64,000 nt of DNA from Plasmodium coatneyi (taxonomy: Eukaryota > Apicomplexa > Aconoidasida > Haemosporida > Plasmodiidae): NCBI RefSeq assembly GCF_001680005.1, contig NC_033566.1, positions 434,001 through 498,000 on the forward strand. Direction: 5' to 3'. Shown here in pieces: positions 1 to 11,337 of this stretch. The notes below the pieces were generated by a model. That model saw nothing but the letters and a program-made list of their open reading frames with translations, did not search any database and was not told the origin of the DNA. The stretch's first letter is position 1. Each line of letters opens with the position of its first letter. Both the position numbers and the translations under genes were made by a program.

Positions 1-503
1 GCAATAAAAAAAAAAAAAAATGCGGCCGCTTCTTCTTAAATGTCCACAAAAAGGGACACTTTAACTGTTTTCTGCAAGGGAGGCAATAATAATACCAGTA
101 AATACATATATATGCATACACATATATGTACACATATGTGCACATAACCTTGCACACAAACGTTCCGCCCCAAAATAGCGTCATATTTACGCGAGTGCAA
201 CAACCCCCCTGCCCCTTCCTCTATGCACATACATCTTTTTTAGTAATCCTGTTTGTAAGTGTTTCCGCCTCACTCTTGGCACTCGAGCCAACATCACGCT
301 TAAATTTTTTAATGCCCCAAAGTTCATCATTTGAAATGTTCAGAGGAAAGCCTTGTCTTTCGCGCTTCGTATAAGAGCGCGAATTTGTAACTCAAGCCGT
401 ATGCGTGCAGGGATAACCAATATTAAAACAAAGCATAACGGAACAAAATAGAACAACAGTGGAGGCCTTCCACCGACCGCCAAACATTTCTGCAACAGAC
501 AAA
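1..503. other. Left-edge flank and 5' region of the 14-3-3 gene
   Basis: No coding exon could be supported here. The stretch is AT-rich, with a poly(A) run near the left edge and short TA/CA-rich microsatellite sequence near 100-150. It probably holds the promoter and 5' UTR of the 14-3-3-like gene that starts at 504. Confidence 0.5.
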
Positions 504-2485
504 ATGAAGCCGCCTCTTGATAATGACGTTTCGCTAAACAATAAAGAAGAATTCATATACTACCTAAAAATATTAAACCATATTGGATACTACGATGGTT
601 AAGCTGTAGAATTGCTCTTTTTTAAAATAGCAAAGTGACCAGTACACCCATTTGTTCATATGTAACAAGTGTGGCAAATTAGATAATGCTTTTTCTTTTT
701 TTTTACTCCCCTCCCCCCCTATGCCAAATGTAGAAATGGTTTCCATGATAAGCGCTGTGAATGTGGAAAATTACAATTTAAATTACTCCGAGTCGGTGTT
801 AATGGTTAGTACGAGCTTAATAGCGTGTATGCATCTTGTGTCTACACTTTCTATACCTGTTTGCACATTTAAGAAATTTGAAGGTGATAAATCATAAATC
901 GCTCTTTCTGCAGAGTTGTGTTGTGTTCCCAACCTCATGTTATAATATAGAGGGGCATAAAAAAAAAACGTATCACATAAATAAGCCCCACTAGTGAAAA
1001 CGCTCCGTGTGCAGTTAGCTGCTGCCATTTGCACAATTCTTGTTTCGCTTTCCACAAGTGCCCACATAAACGCAAAAACGCGAATAGAATCATATAAGCC
1101 AAAGTGCAGCTTATCCAGAGCGATGTTCATGAATGAAAAGTCACATACTCTTTGACATAATGCACTGCAATGTGATGTATTATTTTTTTTTTTTTTTTTT
1201 CCTTTAAGGGATCCACCTTCAAAAATGCCCTAAACGTTAGGAGAAAGGAAAAGAACGTACTCGAAAATATCATAGCAAATGAAAAATCCAGTGAACAAGA
1301 AAAAAATTGCGCTGAGCTACTAAAGTACAAGTTAAATGAAGATATAAGATCCATAGAAAATACTACATATGACATTATAAAAACAAAATGCATTCCCATG
1401 ACGACTAACGAGGTAGGCTCCCCATCAACAACTTTTGACAATACAAATGAGGAGAAATAGAGCTGTCTGGAAATAAAAAAAAAAAAAGATAAACATAGCT
1501 TTTTCCTTTTCATGTTACACATGGAGCTACCCCCATTTCAACATCCCTACTTGCAGAAAATATTAATGTTCTATTGGCATCTACTTGGAGATATTACGAG
1601 ATACTGCTCGGATACATTTGAAGGTGAAGAAAAGAAGAAGACTCAAGAAAGAAGCATGCAGTCGTATTCTTACGCCCTAGGTTATGCGAACCGAATGAGT
1701 ATACCTCCCTCTAGTCCGCGGATCTTAGAACTGCTCGTTAGTTTAACAGGTTAGGCCCTCCGCAAGCATTCATATAAAGTGCACTTACATGTGTGAAGGA
1801 GAATACATGAGCATAAGTAAGCACTGCGCTAATATAATTTATCATTCGACTTTTTTCTCAACCCATTTCTAGTTCTCCACAAAGACATGCACACCGACAT
1901 AAACATTTCCATTGAGATGGCTGCTCAGGCATTTAGAGATGCAATTCAAAATATGCATCTCCTGGAGTAATACATAAAATGAGCGCTTCCCAATAAAAAA
2001 AAAAAAAAAAAAAAAATCTTCGAAAAATGATATCCCCTTTTTATGCCTATAAATGCGTCTCTGCTCATTTCCCTGCGAGGGACTTTCTGCAACAAAGATG
2101 CAGATATAGACCCGCACATATTTGCCTACAACCCTGTTCGCTACTAAAACTTTTTTGTAGTAGGAACATGTTTAAATTATGCCACCTGTTATTCCCCTTT
2201 TCTCCACTTAGAAACGACGACGAATGCTCCAAAACGATTGGTATATTGGGCGTACTGAGGGACAACATAAATAAGTGGTGCGAACGTAAGTTTCACTGCG
2301 TTAACGTTTTTCTTCTTGTCTTCTATTTTCACCTGTTTGCTTTCCCCTTTTCGCCAACATCATTTCGTCCTTCCTTTCCATCTTTACCAACAGTTTGCGG
2401 CAGGAAAAATGTGAATGAACTATTCGAAATAAAAGGAGAAAACTTCGATAAATACAAGGACATTATGGACAGCATCCAGTCATAA
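504..2485 (+). CDS. Divergent 14-3-3 family protein, seven exons
   Basis: 14-3-3 proteins are dimeric, all-helical adaptors that bind phosphoserine or phosphothreonine motifs. Seven exons join in frame: 504-597, 734-804, 1209-1412, 1557-1749, 1873-1966, 2212-2285 and 2394-2485, giving 273 residues. All junctions are GT-AG and phases agree. FKNALNVRR (residues 59-67) matches the family's YKNVVGARR, so Lys60 and Arg67 sit at the basic pocket positions. GDITRY (134-139) supplies the Arg-Tyr pair. AFRDAI and LRDNINKW match the family's AFDDAI and LRDNLTLW, keeping the second pocket Asn (Asn237). The usual first Asn of LGLALNFS is Ser185 here (LELLVSL). The N-terminal dimer helices are poorly conserved. 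The family call rests on ordered motif matches. It is clearly divergent from housekeeping 14-3-3 and is probably one of the extra Plasmodium paralogues. Confidence 0.85.
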
Positions 2486-2521
2486 AATTGAGGTGTACGC
2501 AGGAAATGAGAGGAGGCCAAG

Positions 2522-3170
2522 ATGTTGTGGAGAGCATTGTTGTTACTATTGTTAAGCAGCACGCTTGCCCTGTAGCTCGCTGTTTCAGCTCCATTTGTTC
2601 ACACGCCTTGAGCGGATGTTCTAGCGTTTCCACCATAACCTAATTCGAACTGTCCCAGATGGATAGTTCATTTGGACGAATTACCCTTGGAAGACCTTCC
2701 CTTTGACGAGCCCCATTTTGTGTTATTTTTTCATTCCCCCTCCTCCACCACCCCTGTGGCCTCTTGCAACATTGTAAAACATGTGCACCTGGATGTTCAG
2801 TAGAAGCACTCACTTCTCCGAACAACATAAACGCTTTTACGAGCCAAGACGGAAAGAGTTACTCATTAGATACATTTTGCAATACACTCATCTTTTTTCT
2901 TCTCATTTTTGAAGTGCAAAATTTGGGGTCACACGGGAGGCTACTCCATGTTGTTCAGCTGGGGTCGGTCTGGTCCACTGACCGGACACCTCCCGCAGAC
3001 GCAGCCTTCGCAAGGGTACGTATATATACATGTACATACATGCTTATGCGCGTACGTGTGTGCATAAATCCTTGTCTGTCATATGTGCCCTCCCCCGAAT
3101 GACACGATTCTCGTCTCCTAATCCACCGATAACTGTTTGTAGTAACGAAGTTTCTCCGCATGCATGGTAA
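2522..3170 (+). CDS. Possible small secreted protein, exon structure unresolved
   Basis: A short hydrophobic start, MLWRALLLLLLSSTLAL, opens at 2522 and looks like a signal peptide. A donor at its end (CT|GTAGCT) is in phase with an acceptor near 2801 (GATGTTCAG), which leads into RSTHFSEQHKRFYEPRRK. Further on, about 2915-3020 holds an open segment containing KIWGHTGGYSMLFSWGRSGP that ends at a good donor (GG|GTACGT). I could not join these pieces in one frame with confidence. No family is recognised. It may be a real multi-exon gene or chance open sequence. Convergent transcription with the gene at 3597 would be normal for this genome. Confidence 0.25.
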
Positions 3171-3596
3171 AAAAAAATTAGATAATTTAAGACTACATAA
3201 TATGGTTAGAGGGTAGGGCAGGGAAGAGCCACCCCTAATTAGTTTTATCAACATATAGCATGAAGAGTTTGAACCTTCACTGGTGAAATGCTATACGCTT
3301 TTTAAATGGGCATACGACACAAAAAACCTGTTTGTAGGAGGAACAAGTTGAGCAAAAATTCCAAATGCAGTCACGTTTTATGGGTACGTGTGTACCCGTA
3401 TAACTGCCTCTCTACACGGTGTGATTAGTAAAGCATGCACTTGGCATATGAAATGGTGTGCTACCCAGCTCGGGTGATATTACCTACCCTGTTGGATAAC
3501 TTATTAAAGAAAAAACCCTTGGAAGACGGAAAAAAAAAAGTGGTCCAAATTTTACGCTTATTCGCAGTTTGTCGAAGTGATCACTTTGTCCATACG

Positions 3597-4196
3597 TCAT
3601 TCCTCTTCTGCCCTGTACTCTGGGGGGATCCATTCGACCGGGTTGATGTCGGCATTTCTATACCTGACTGCCCTTCTAGCTTCCAGGTACTGTGAAAAAG
3701 CGTGGTGGTCTATTTCTCCACCGTAATAGTGCCAGTGGAAATTCTTGTAATACTCATCTGGGTCCATGGTAACTTCTAATGGCTCAAACTTCTGTATATA
3801 CATGGTGAACAAAAATATGGGCGTGATCGTAGCAACTAGTGATCCCACAAAGAGGAACAGAAATTGGAACTGTCCATAAGTAGCCTTAAGTAACTGCCAG
3901 TAGCTAAATTGCTTTAAGCAATCCTTGTTACTAAAAAAGGTGGCTAATTCATCAAGGGTCATGGAATGAATAGATGGTCCTGCCCAATTTCCATACTGAT
4001 ATCCTGTTTCTTTGATTGTCCTCGTTTTAAATATATTTGTCCATGGGTAGTTATGTACTTTTCTGGGATCCAAACCGTTATATATTCTTGGCGCGCTCCC
4101 AACCTTCGGCGCTTTAAACATTTCAGACGTGGGGTAATACGACTGCAGCGTAGCATTGGGGAATAGAAATCTTACTTTACTCCTTGACAATGCCAT
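3597..4196 (-). CDS. Conserved single-span membrane protein, probably mitochondrial
   Basis: Single-exon gene of 199 residues with an ATG in a good context. The N terminus (MALSRSKVRFLFPNATLQSY) is basic, hydroxylated and nearly free of acids, as in mitochondrial presequences. Residues about 111-133 form one membrane span (from FLFLFVGSLVATITPIFLF). The C-terminal 65 residues are rich in aromatic and acidic residues (DPDEYYKNFHWHYYGG, NPVEWIPPEY). I do not recognise a named family. The size, presequence, single span and aromatic tail resemble lineage-specific subunits of apicomplexan respiratory or ATP synthase complexes, but this is inference. It is the last core gene before accessory island 1. 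Confidence 0.75.
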   Translation of the reverse strand: MALSRSKVRFLFPNATLQSYYPTSEMFKAPKVGSAPRIYNGLDPRKVHNYPWTNIFKTRTIKETGYQYGNWAGPSIHSMTLDELATFFSNKDCLKQFSYWQLLKATYGQFQFLFLFVGSLVATITPIFLFTMYIQKFEPLEVTMDPDEYYKNFHWHYYGGEIDHHAFSQYLEARRAVRYRNADINPVEWIPPEYRAEEE

Positions 4197-6139
4197 CGTT
4201 AAGGGTGGCGGTATTTTCGTACACCTGCGTTGTGCATTCAGTTGGATATATATATATTTTTTCCTTGCCTTCCTGGCCCAGTTTTGCTTAACCGTAAAAT
4301 GTTCAAAGGTGTTACTATCACTTGCAACTGAAATGGGTAAGAGGTGAGTATCTTTCCAAATGTTTCTCCTGTGTTATTATTTTTTATCACTTTTGCGCAA
4401 AAGGATGGTGAACACTTGGGTGTTAATATACCATGCGTTCACTTTAATCATCGCTTTGACTTTTTTTTTTTTTTTTTTTTTCTTACCTCTGCAATAATGT
4501 GTAATTCAGTGCAACATTAGGAAATGGTCCTCATAATTACTATATCGGTGGGTATTTTATTTGTGGTGAGTTATGGAATAAATTCGCTGGTCGTTTTGCG
4601 GCGGGGGTGCGGAAGGGGCAGAGGTTGATGTGTGATCGAAGTGTGCCTCAAGGTTGGCATTCGTCACTTGGTATGCTTCGCTGCGGTTTATTTTATTTTA
4701 TTTTATTATTTTTTTTTTTTTTTACCTTTTGCGCCAAGAGCAACTTTAACGCAGAAAAATAAATGAAAAACGTGCCCCCCCGCGGGGTGGAAGCCTTTGC
4801 GCATATGTTCATAAGGAGCACGCGCGCGTGTACTACGCATGTAACGCCCATGGTACACACTTCTCCGTAGCACAGGCACATGTGGACTGGGCTGCGAATA
4901 GAGTTACGCTCAGCCGATTGATTGGCTGTACACCCTACAAATTGCGCCAAACAGGCAAACGCTTCGAAACAGGCTAAAGCAGCAAAGATATAAACCCGCT
5001 TTAAGTATCACACTGATCACCACGTCCCATGTGTGCAGCTTTACCATTTATTCGTCGCTTAAACGCTCTGCAGAGCATTCCACTGAATAAAACGGAAAAA
5101 CAAATTTTGCAATGCTCATGGTTGGTCTACACGTCGAAACAGAACAATTCCCATTTCAATCGTTTGGAATATCCGCCTCGTCCCATGGAGAGCAAAGAAA
5201 TGAACAAGATTGAACAAAAACGGCGATCGTGTATATTCTTCGGGGTAACGAAATTTATCATTTTATCATTTTTTTTTTTTTTTTTTTTTTTCTTGCGCGA
5301 TACAAAGCAAGGATTATACAAACCAGGTAGCACAAAAATTATAGCATAAAAAAAAAAAAAGTCCTTGAGAGTGCAAGTCAAGCTAACCGATTTTATTGGG
5401 AGAGTACACACTTCACCTAATTTTTCACGCGCAGCATTAAAGTGAAAAGCCCAGGGGACTATTATTTAATCATAGAAAAGGTGTATATAATGTTCTTTTC
5501 ACCACTCTGCATGTATTGCCTGCATAAAATACACGTACACATTAATACATGCCCATGTGGGGAGGCTCATAATGTTGCATATAACGTGTGTACTTCCTAC
5601 ATTTGAAAGAAAATGACATTTTTTTCTGGTGGGCGGAGGTGAATCTTTCAACAGGTTCGTACACCCGAAAGATGCACACAAGTTTTACGTATGTAAAAAA
5701 GTATATTACATACGCGCTTCACACATTGATTCATTTTTTTTTTTTTTTCCTTCTTGTTTGTACGAAACACTAAATGGAAGGGGAGGAATGCCAAAATTTT
5801 AGAGTGTCCGTGGCGCTTGTACTTGCAACAATGAGGCTATGCGCCAGGGTGCTACATACATCCTCCCTTGTTTTGTTAAGTAACATCACAAGCATAGGAA
5901 CATTTCAGCCTGAGACAACACAAATGATAGGCATATTTTTTTCTTTTTCTCAGTCTACCCCCATTGTGTTTTAGCACAGTTGCTTAGAATGCGCTTTTTT
6001 TTTTTTTCTTCTTCCTCTTTTTCTTCATCCTCTTTTCTTTCCTTCCCTTTTCTTCCTTTATTTCCTTCTTCAATACCTGCTTCCTTACCTAAAAAATTAA
6101 GTAGCACATGATACTGTTGCTCCTATAATCTAGAAGAAC
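4197..6139. other. Intergenic: promoter of the 3.6-kb gene, then the approach to island 1
   Basis: No supportable gene. The stretch contains several poly(T)/poly(A) runs (about 4460, 4700, 5270, 5348, 5735, 5995). Near 5990-6090 is a pyrimidine-rich block of CTTT/CCTTC units that leads straight into the telomere-like heptads. The open frames here are short and mostly homopolymeric. Confidence 0.5.
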
Positions 6140-7515
6140 CTTAAACCCCTGAACGCTAAACCCATAACCCTAAAAACTGAAAACTGAACCCTGAACCCTA
6201 AAATCTGAACCCTAAAATCTGAACCCTAAAATCTGAATCCTAAAACCTGAACCCTAAAGCCTGAACCCTTAACCCTAAATTCTAAAACCTCAAACTTAAA
6301 CCCTAAACACTGAACCCTAAATCCTAAACAAAAGAAACCCTAAATCCTAAACAACAGAAACCCTAAATCCTAAACCCTGAACCCTAAATACTAAACCCTG
6401 AATGCCAAACCCCCAAAATATGAAACATAAATCTTGAATCCTAAACCCTATACCTTGAAATCTAAATGATAAAGCATAAAGCATAAACCCTGAAACTCTC
6501 AAGCATAAACCCTGAACCCTGAAATCTAAACCTTAAATCCTAAACCCTGAACCCTGAAATCTAAACCCTAAATCCTAAATCCTGAACCCTAAAACCTGAA
6601 CCCTAAACCCTAAACCCCGAATCCTAAAACCTGAACCTTAAACCCTGAACCCTAAAACATGAAGCATAAACCGTATTCCCCCAAACCCTAAAACCTAACC
6701 CATCAAGCCTAAACACTCAAAACTGAAATCTAAACCCTAAAACCTAACCCATCAAGCCTAAACTCTCAAAACTGAAACCTAAACCCTAAAACCTAAAACT
6801 TAAACAGTAAAAGACAAACTGTAAACAATAAATCCTAAACTCTGAACATGCAACCCTAAGGACTTAACCCTATAACATAAACCCTAAATCCTGAACCGCA
6901 GAACTCTAAACCCCAAATCATAAGCCGTATACCATAAACATTAAGCCCTCTACGATGATCCGTGAAACCCATACCATGAACCGTAAATCCTATATCATGA
7001 ACCTTAAACCCCATACCACGGACCTAAACCCTATACCATGAAGCGTAAGCCCTAAGACCTATACGCTCAACGATAAGCCCTGAACCTTAAACCCTTAAAC
7101 CTAAAACCTAAAACTTAAACATCCATACAAAAACTCTAAACCATAAAGGTTAAACCTTGAACACGGAACCCTGAAGCCTAAATCCTAAGCCCTAAATCCT
7201 CCATCCTAAAAACTGAAACCCCCAATCCTCATGCCTGATAATTGAAACCTAAATCCTAAACCCTAAAACCTAAACCCTAAGCCCTAAATCCTGAACCATA
7301 AATCCTAAAACCTAAACCATATAACACTGAACACTAAACCGTTAACCATGAATCCAAAACTTAAAACCCTAACCTCTAAACCCTGAACTCAAAAGTTAAA
7401 AACCTAAAGCTTAAACCTGAGCCCAAAACTTAAAACCCTAAACTCTAAACCCTGAACCCTAAACCCTGGACCGTGAGGCCTGAAACCTTGAACCCTAGAA
7501 CCTGAAAACGTAAAG
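6140..7515 (+). repeat. Interstitial telomere-like array 1 (degenerate heptads)
   Basis: About 1.4 kb built from degenerate 7-mers around CCCTAAA, CCCTGAA and TCCTAAA, with the C-rich strand on +. The units carry many substitutions and 1-2 bp slips, so no long perfect run remains. Plasmodium telomeres use GGGTTYA repeats, so these are telomere-derived. P. knowlesi is known for such arrays inside chromosomes next to KIR and SICAvar genes. The array ends about 0.7 kb upstream of KIR A and marks the left side of island 1. It is more degenerate than array 2, suggesting an older array. Confidence 0.93.
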
Positions 7516-8193
7516 GCTGTACACTTTTTATATGAGAAAAATCTATTTATACTGTATTCATCAGAAGAAAAAGGGAAAGGGAGAATTCATTTATATATAT
7601 AAAAATATAATCTATATAAAGGGTGAAGGAGGAGGAATTATCTGAAATGATATGATGTTTTGATACTGTATAAGTTATTTATAATGTTGTGAACGAGAAA
7701 GGGGAGGAGAAAAAGAATCGAACTTCTATTATGGAATATTTATGAAGGAAAAGGAGTGTACTATAAAGGATAATAATATAAGAATAAGTGTGTTTTTTTA
7801 TTCATGTATAAATAATGCACTGTTCTACATTGTATATGTATCCGCTTATTTTATATGTACAAACTATTCCTTTGATATGGATGAATGTACACATACAAAA
7901 AAGGAAAAAGCACTGTGTATATCGGATGTACAATATATACGTTAATAATTTTTAATAACAACTTTAGCTCCCTTCTGAAATAAGAATGAAACAGTAATGA
8001 ATGGTTGATAGGGAGCATTTTTTTCTTTTTTTTTTTTCTTTAGTCTATGGAAAGAAGGGGAGGGAAGTTCCATGCCAGCCTATCGAAGGAAAAGGGGGAT
8101 GAATAACATTTCCGTCCTTATCCTTTATATGAATAAACCAATGAACAATTTGTTAACATAAATATATAATATAAAAAGGAAGATACGCTCAAG
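7516..8193. other. KIR A upstream region
   Basis: About 680 bases between the heptad array and the proposed first KIR exon. It is AT-rich with short GA-rich blocks (GGAGGAGG, GAAAAAG). An open frame at 7742-7945 has no recognisable features and is probably chance. This is presumably the KIR A promoter and 5' UTR. No promoter motif can be assigned by eye. Confidence 0.4.
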
Positions 8194-11100
8194 ATGGTAG
8201 CAAGAGTAAAATGAGAATGAGGGGGAAAAAGAAAAAGAAGAGGAAAGAAATTTTTATTCCCTATACATGTTTAGAATTCATGAGGGCATGTATGTGTACG
8301 CATACAACAATTTATACGTAACATAATATAAATGTAGAATGTAAGAGCATATGGGCATATCTATATATTATTTGCACCTTCCGTTAATTACGCTTTTAGG
8401 GGGGAGGTACAAATCAGTTGCCCTCAGAACAAATATATGCTACCCTCAGAGGGGAGCCAGGGTCCTGTCTGGTAACTGATAAAAAATGGGACCATAGTGG
8501 AGTGCAGGAAATAGTGGAGGGAGCATTACGACAATACGGAATTGAAGATGGCAAATTGGCTGGTAAAATTGCGGGAAACTGGTGCTCCGCATGTAAAGAG
8601 AATGAGGAGGAGGACCACGAACCATACTATAATCTTTGCCATTTCTTATGGTATTGGATAGGTAGTAAGGTGAAGGAAAAATTAAGCAGCGGGGATCACC
8701 GATTTCCGGAGATTGTGCGTACAATTTATGGGAACCTGGAGGGGGGCGGATATAGTTGTACGTGTACTAATTTGTACCATGAAATTAGCGAGGACCGTTT
8801 CGAAAATGCTAAAACACTATTCGACTACCATTATAACTATAGTGATATAAGGAAGAGGCAAAGGTGGAATGAGTATTGCACCAATAAGGAGTACCTACAG
8901 TCCTACCAGGATGCTGAAGCAGCATATGGACAAATAAGTACAACTTGTACAGATGATACTGCTGACTCATATTGTAACAAATTTAACGACAACCAAAGTG
9001 AGGGGCACGAAGATGTGGAAGGGGAATATGCCAAACCACAACCATTAACATGTACTCCGCAGGCACCACCAGCGTTACCTCAACTTCCGGTATAAAAAAA
9101 AAAAAAGAGAAGAGGGAAGGAAAGGGAGAGGAGTAAGGGAAAATTTAAGAAGGAAGGAGAAGTTAAGAAAACGATGAGTTAAAGAAAGAAGGATGGAAGG
9201 AATAAGGGAAAGAGGAAAGGAGGGTCTAAGGAAGGAAGGGGAAGGACGATATAATGAAGGAAGAATCTAAGAAAGGAAGGGGGCGAAGGAGGAGGAAGGA
9301 AAGGAGAACTAAGAAGGAAGTAAGTTGTAAAGAAGGAAGTTTTAAGGAAGAAAAAAAGAAGAAGAAAGGTGTAAGGAAGGAAGGTATAAAGAAGGGAAGG
9401 GGGTCTAAGGAAGGAAAGGAAGGAAAGAAGTGGTCTAAGGAAGGAAGGGTTCTAAGGAAGGGTCTAAGGAGGAGGAAGGGAAAGAGTGAATGTAGAATAT
9501 TTTTTTCTAAGTGCAAAATAGCCTAATCTTAAAATTTTCACTTTAGGGTGAGAAAGGAAGGAACAGGAATTTTTCATTTTAGGGAAAGGAGAGGAGAAAG
9601 GAAGGAAGAAAGAATTTTTGGTTTTAGAAGGAAAGGAGATCTAAGGAGGAAGGACGTGAAGGAATTTTTCATTTTAGGGGGGTGGAAAGATTCTGAAGGA
9701 GATTGTTAGGGGGAGAAGGAAAGGGTGAAACCGGAAGGGCGGCAAAAAAGGAAGGGGGTAAGAAGGAGGGGGAGCAAGTGAAGGTAGGGTTCCGGTTTTA
9801 GGGTTAAGGGATGTGTAAGGAGGAGGAATGAGGGGGTCTAAGGAATGTGTCTAAGGAAGCAAGGGAAGAAGTAAGGGGGGGAAGGGAAGGGGAAAAGGGA
9901 AGGGGAAAAGGGAAGGGGAAAAGGGAAGAGGAAAAGGGAAGGGGAAAAGGGAAGGGGAAAAGGGAAGGGGCAACCATATATTAGCACCTGTTTTTTTGTT
10001 CAAAAGTGGATGCATGTACACATACACATACTATTCATGTGACATTGTACCTACCGTGAAATGGAAATATGGGTAGTATGCATTTTCCTTTAATTTGATC
10101 CACAGGTCATATGCAAAGATAAACTACCTGCAGCGACAATATATTGCCAGATCGGTGAACCTGAGGAGGAGTGTAATACTGGTTATACAGCATTGGAAAG
10201 TGCATTAGGAGCATATCCCCAAACTAAACAATATGCCGAACAGATAGTACAAGGATGGTGCTATGCACCAAAAATAGGACAGGACAAGCTGCCTCCTGGT
10301 GAACGCTGTAATTATTTATATTATTGGACAGGGAATATATTATGGAGCGCGCTGCTGGGGCGTGAAAATTTTCCGAATGTCATGAAGGATACCTACGGAG
10401 AATTGGAAAAATTAGGAATTAAGGGTGATTGCAATAATATATACCCTAACATCAACTTGGAAATTTTCACCCATATGAAAATACTATTTGATTATCAAAT
10501 GGATAGAAGTACTATAGCAGGGGAATTGGAAAAGGAGAAACCGTGCCCTCCGAAGTATGAAGAATATCTGGAGAAAGTAAAGTGTGCTTATAGTACTGTA
10601 CGTTCGAAGTGTACGGGAAATAATGGGGATAAATGGTGTGCTCAATTTAAGCAGTGGTTTGAAATTTATGGGAGTGATAATGAATTAAATGTAGGATGTA
10701 TTTTGGGAAGTACAAAGGAATGCAAACAAGAAAATAATCCTGAATCCGAAGCGAGTTCACTACAGCCCACTAGTGCATCCACCTCCCCATCTGGGGCAGA
10801 CGCCATTGCAGTTCCTTCTGCATTGGTCGCCGCAATAGGATTACCAACAATTGCTGCATTCTTTTTATATAAAGTAATAATTATTACTACTATGTACTTG
10901 AAATATGTATATATACTTATATACATACGCCATATGCATATATATATGTACGTATATATATATGTATATAGGTATATATGTAATACATATTCCTTTCCCC
11001 ATTCCTTCCTTTTTTTTTTAAGTACAAACTGCTACCTTCTTGGTTTGGTAACAAAATTAAAGGAACAAAAAAAAGAAGATCCACTCGACGCGACTTTGAC

Positions 11101-11337
11101 AATCTAACAGAAGCTTCTTCTGCGGAAACCTCAACAATAGCGGACTCAACAGCATTCGATTCAGGAGCGGACACTTCTACAATAAGGGACTTGTCTACAG
11201 ATGCATCTACTGTATATAATGGACTTCGACGAACACCACCATCACGACCACCCGCACACACAGGACGAAGAAATACTAATAGGGCGGAACAACGTAGCCA
11301 AAGAAATAACTTACATTACCATTCCATGCAGCACTGA
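8194..11337 (+). CDS. KIR: KIR A: two-ectodomain KIR surface antigen
   Basis: KIR proteins are variant antigens of knowlesi-type parasites, related to PIR proteins and thought to reach the infected red-cell surface. Exons 8418-9089, 10106-10873 and 11023-11337 join in phase 0. A tiny first exon at 8194-8205 (MVAR) is the best available start but uncertain. The model gives about 588 residues. Exon 2 starts LPSEQIYATL and exon 3 starts VICKDKLPAATIY, so the Cys-rich KIR domain occurs twice. Each copy has FLWYWIG- or YLYYWTG-type and FDYH/FDYQ motifs. A membrane span (about GLPTIAAFFLYK) ends exon 3. The last exon is the basic, Thr/Ser/Glu-rich tail starting YKLLPSWFGNK and ending YHSMQH. The 1,016-base intron between domain exons is almost pure purine on the coding strand. 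Confidence 0.88.
9100..9975 (+). repeat. Polypurine intron tract with GGTCTAAGGA units and a 14-bp minisatellite
   Basis: This fills most of the KIR A intron between the two domain exons. It is built of GGAAGG/GAAGGAAG units punctuated many times by TCTAAGGA or GTCTAAGGA (about 9225-9475, 9636, 9835, 9848). From about 9878 to 9973 it becomes a tandem repeat of a 14-base unit, near GGGAAGGGGAAAAG, in roughly six to seven copies. Such homopurine DNA can form triplexes, and the G runs allow G-quadruplexes on the coding strand. The 90-codon reading frame inside it is a by-product of low complexity. Confidence 0.9.

Noticed and set aside
22..29. NotI site GCGGCCGC after a poly(A) run, suggesting a cloning or cDNA adaptor junction
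   Set aside because: The surrounding sequence continues as ordinary Plasmodium intergenic DNA, and a single rare site proves nothing. The read boundary would need checking only if this were an assembly end.
7700..7725. GAATCGAAC, the complement of a tRNA T-loop motif
   Set aside because: No acceptor, D or anticodon stem can be folded around it.
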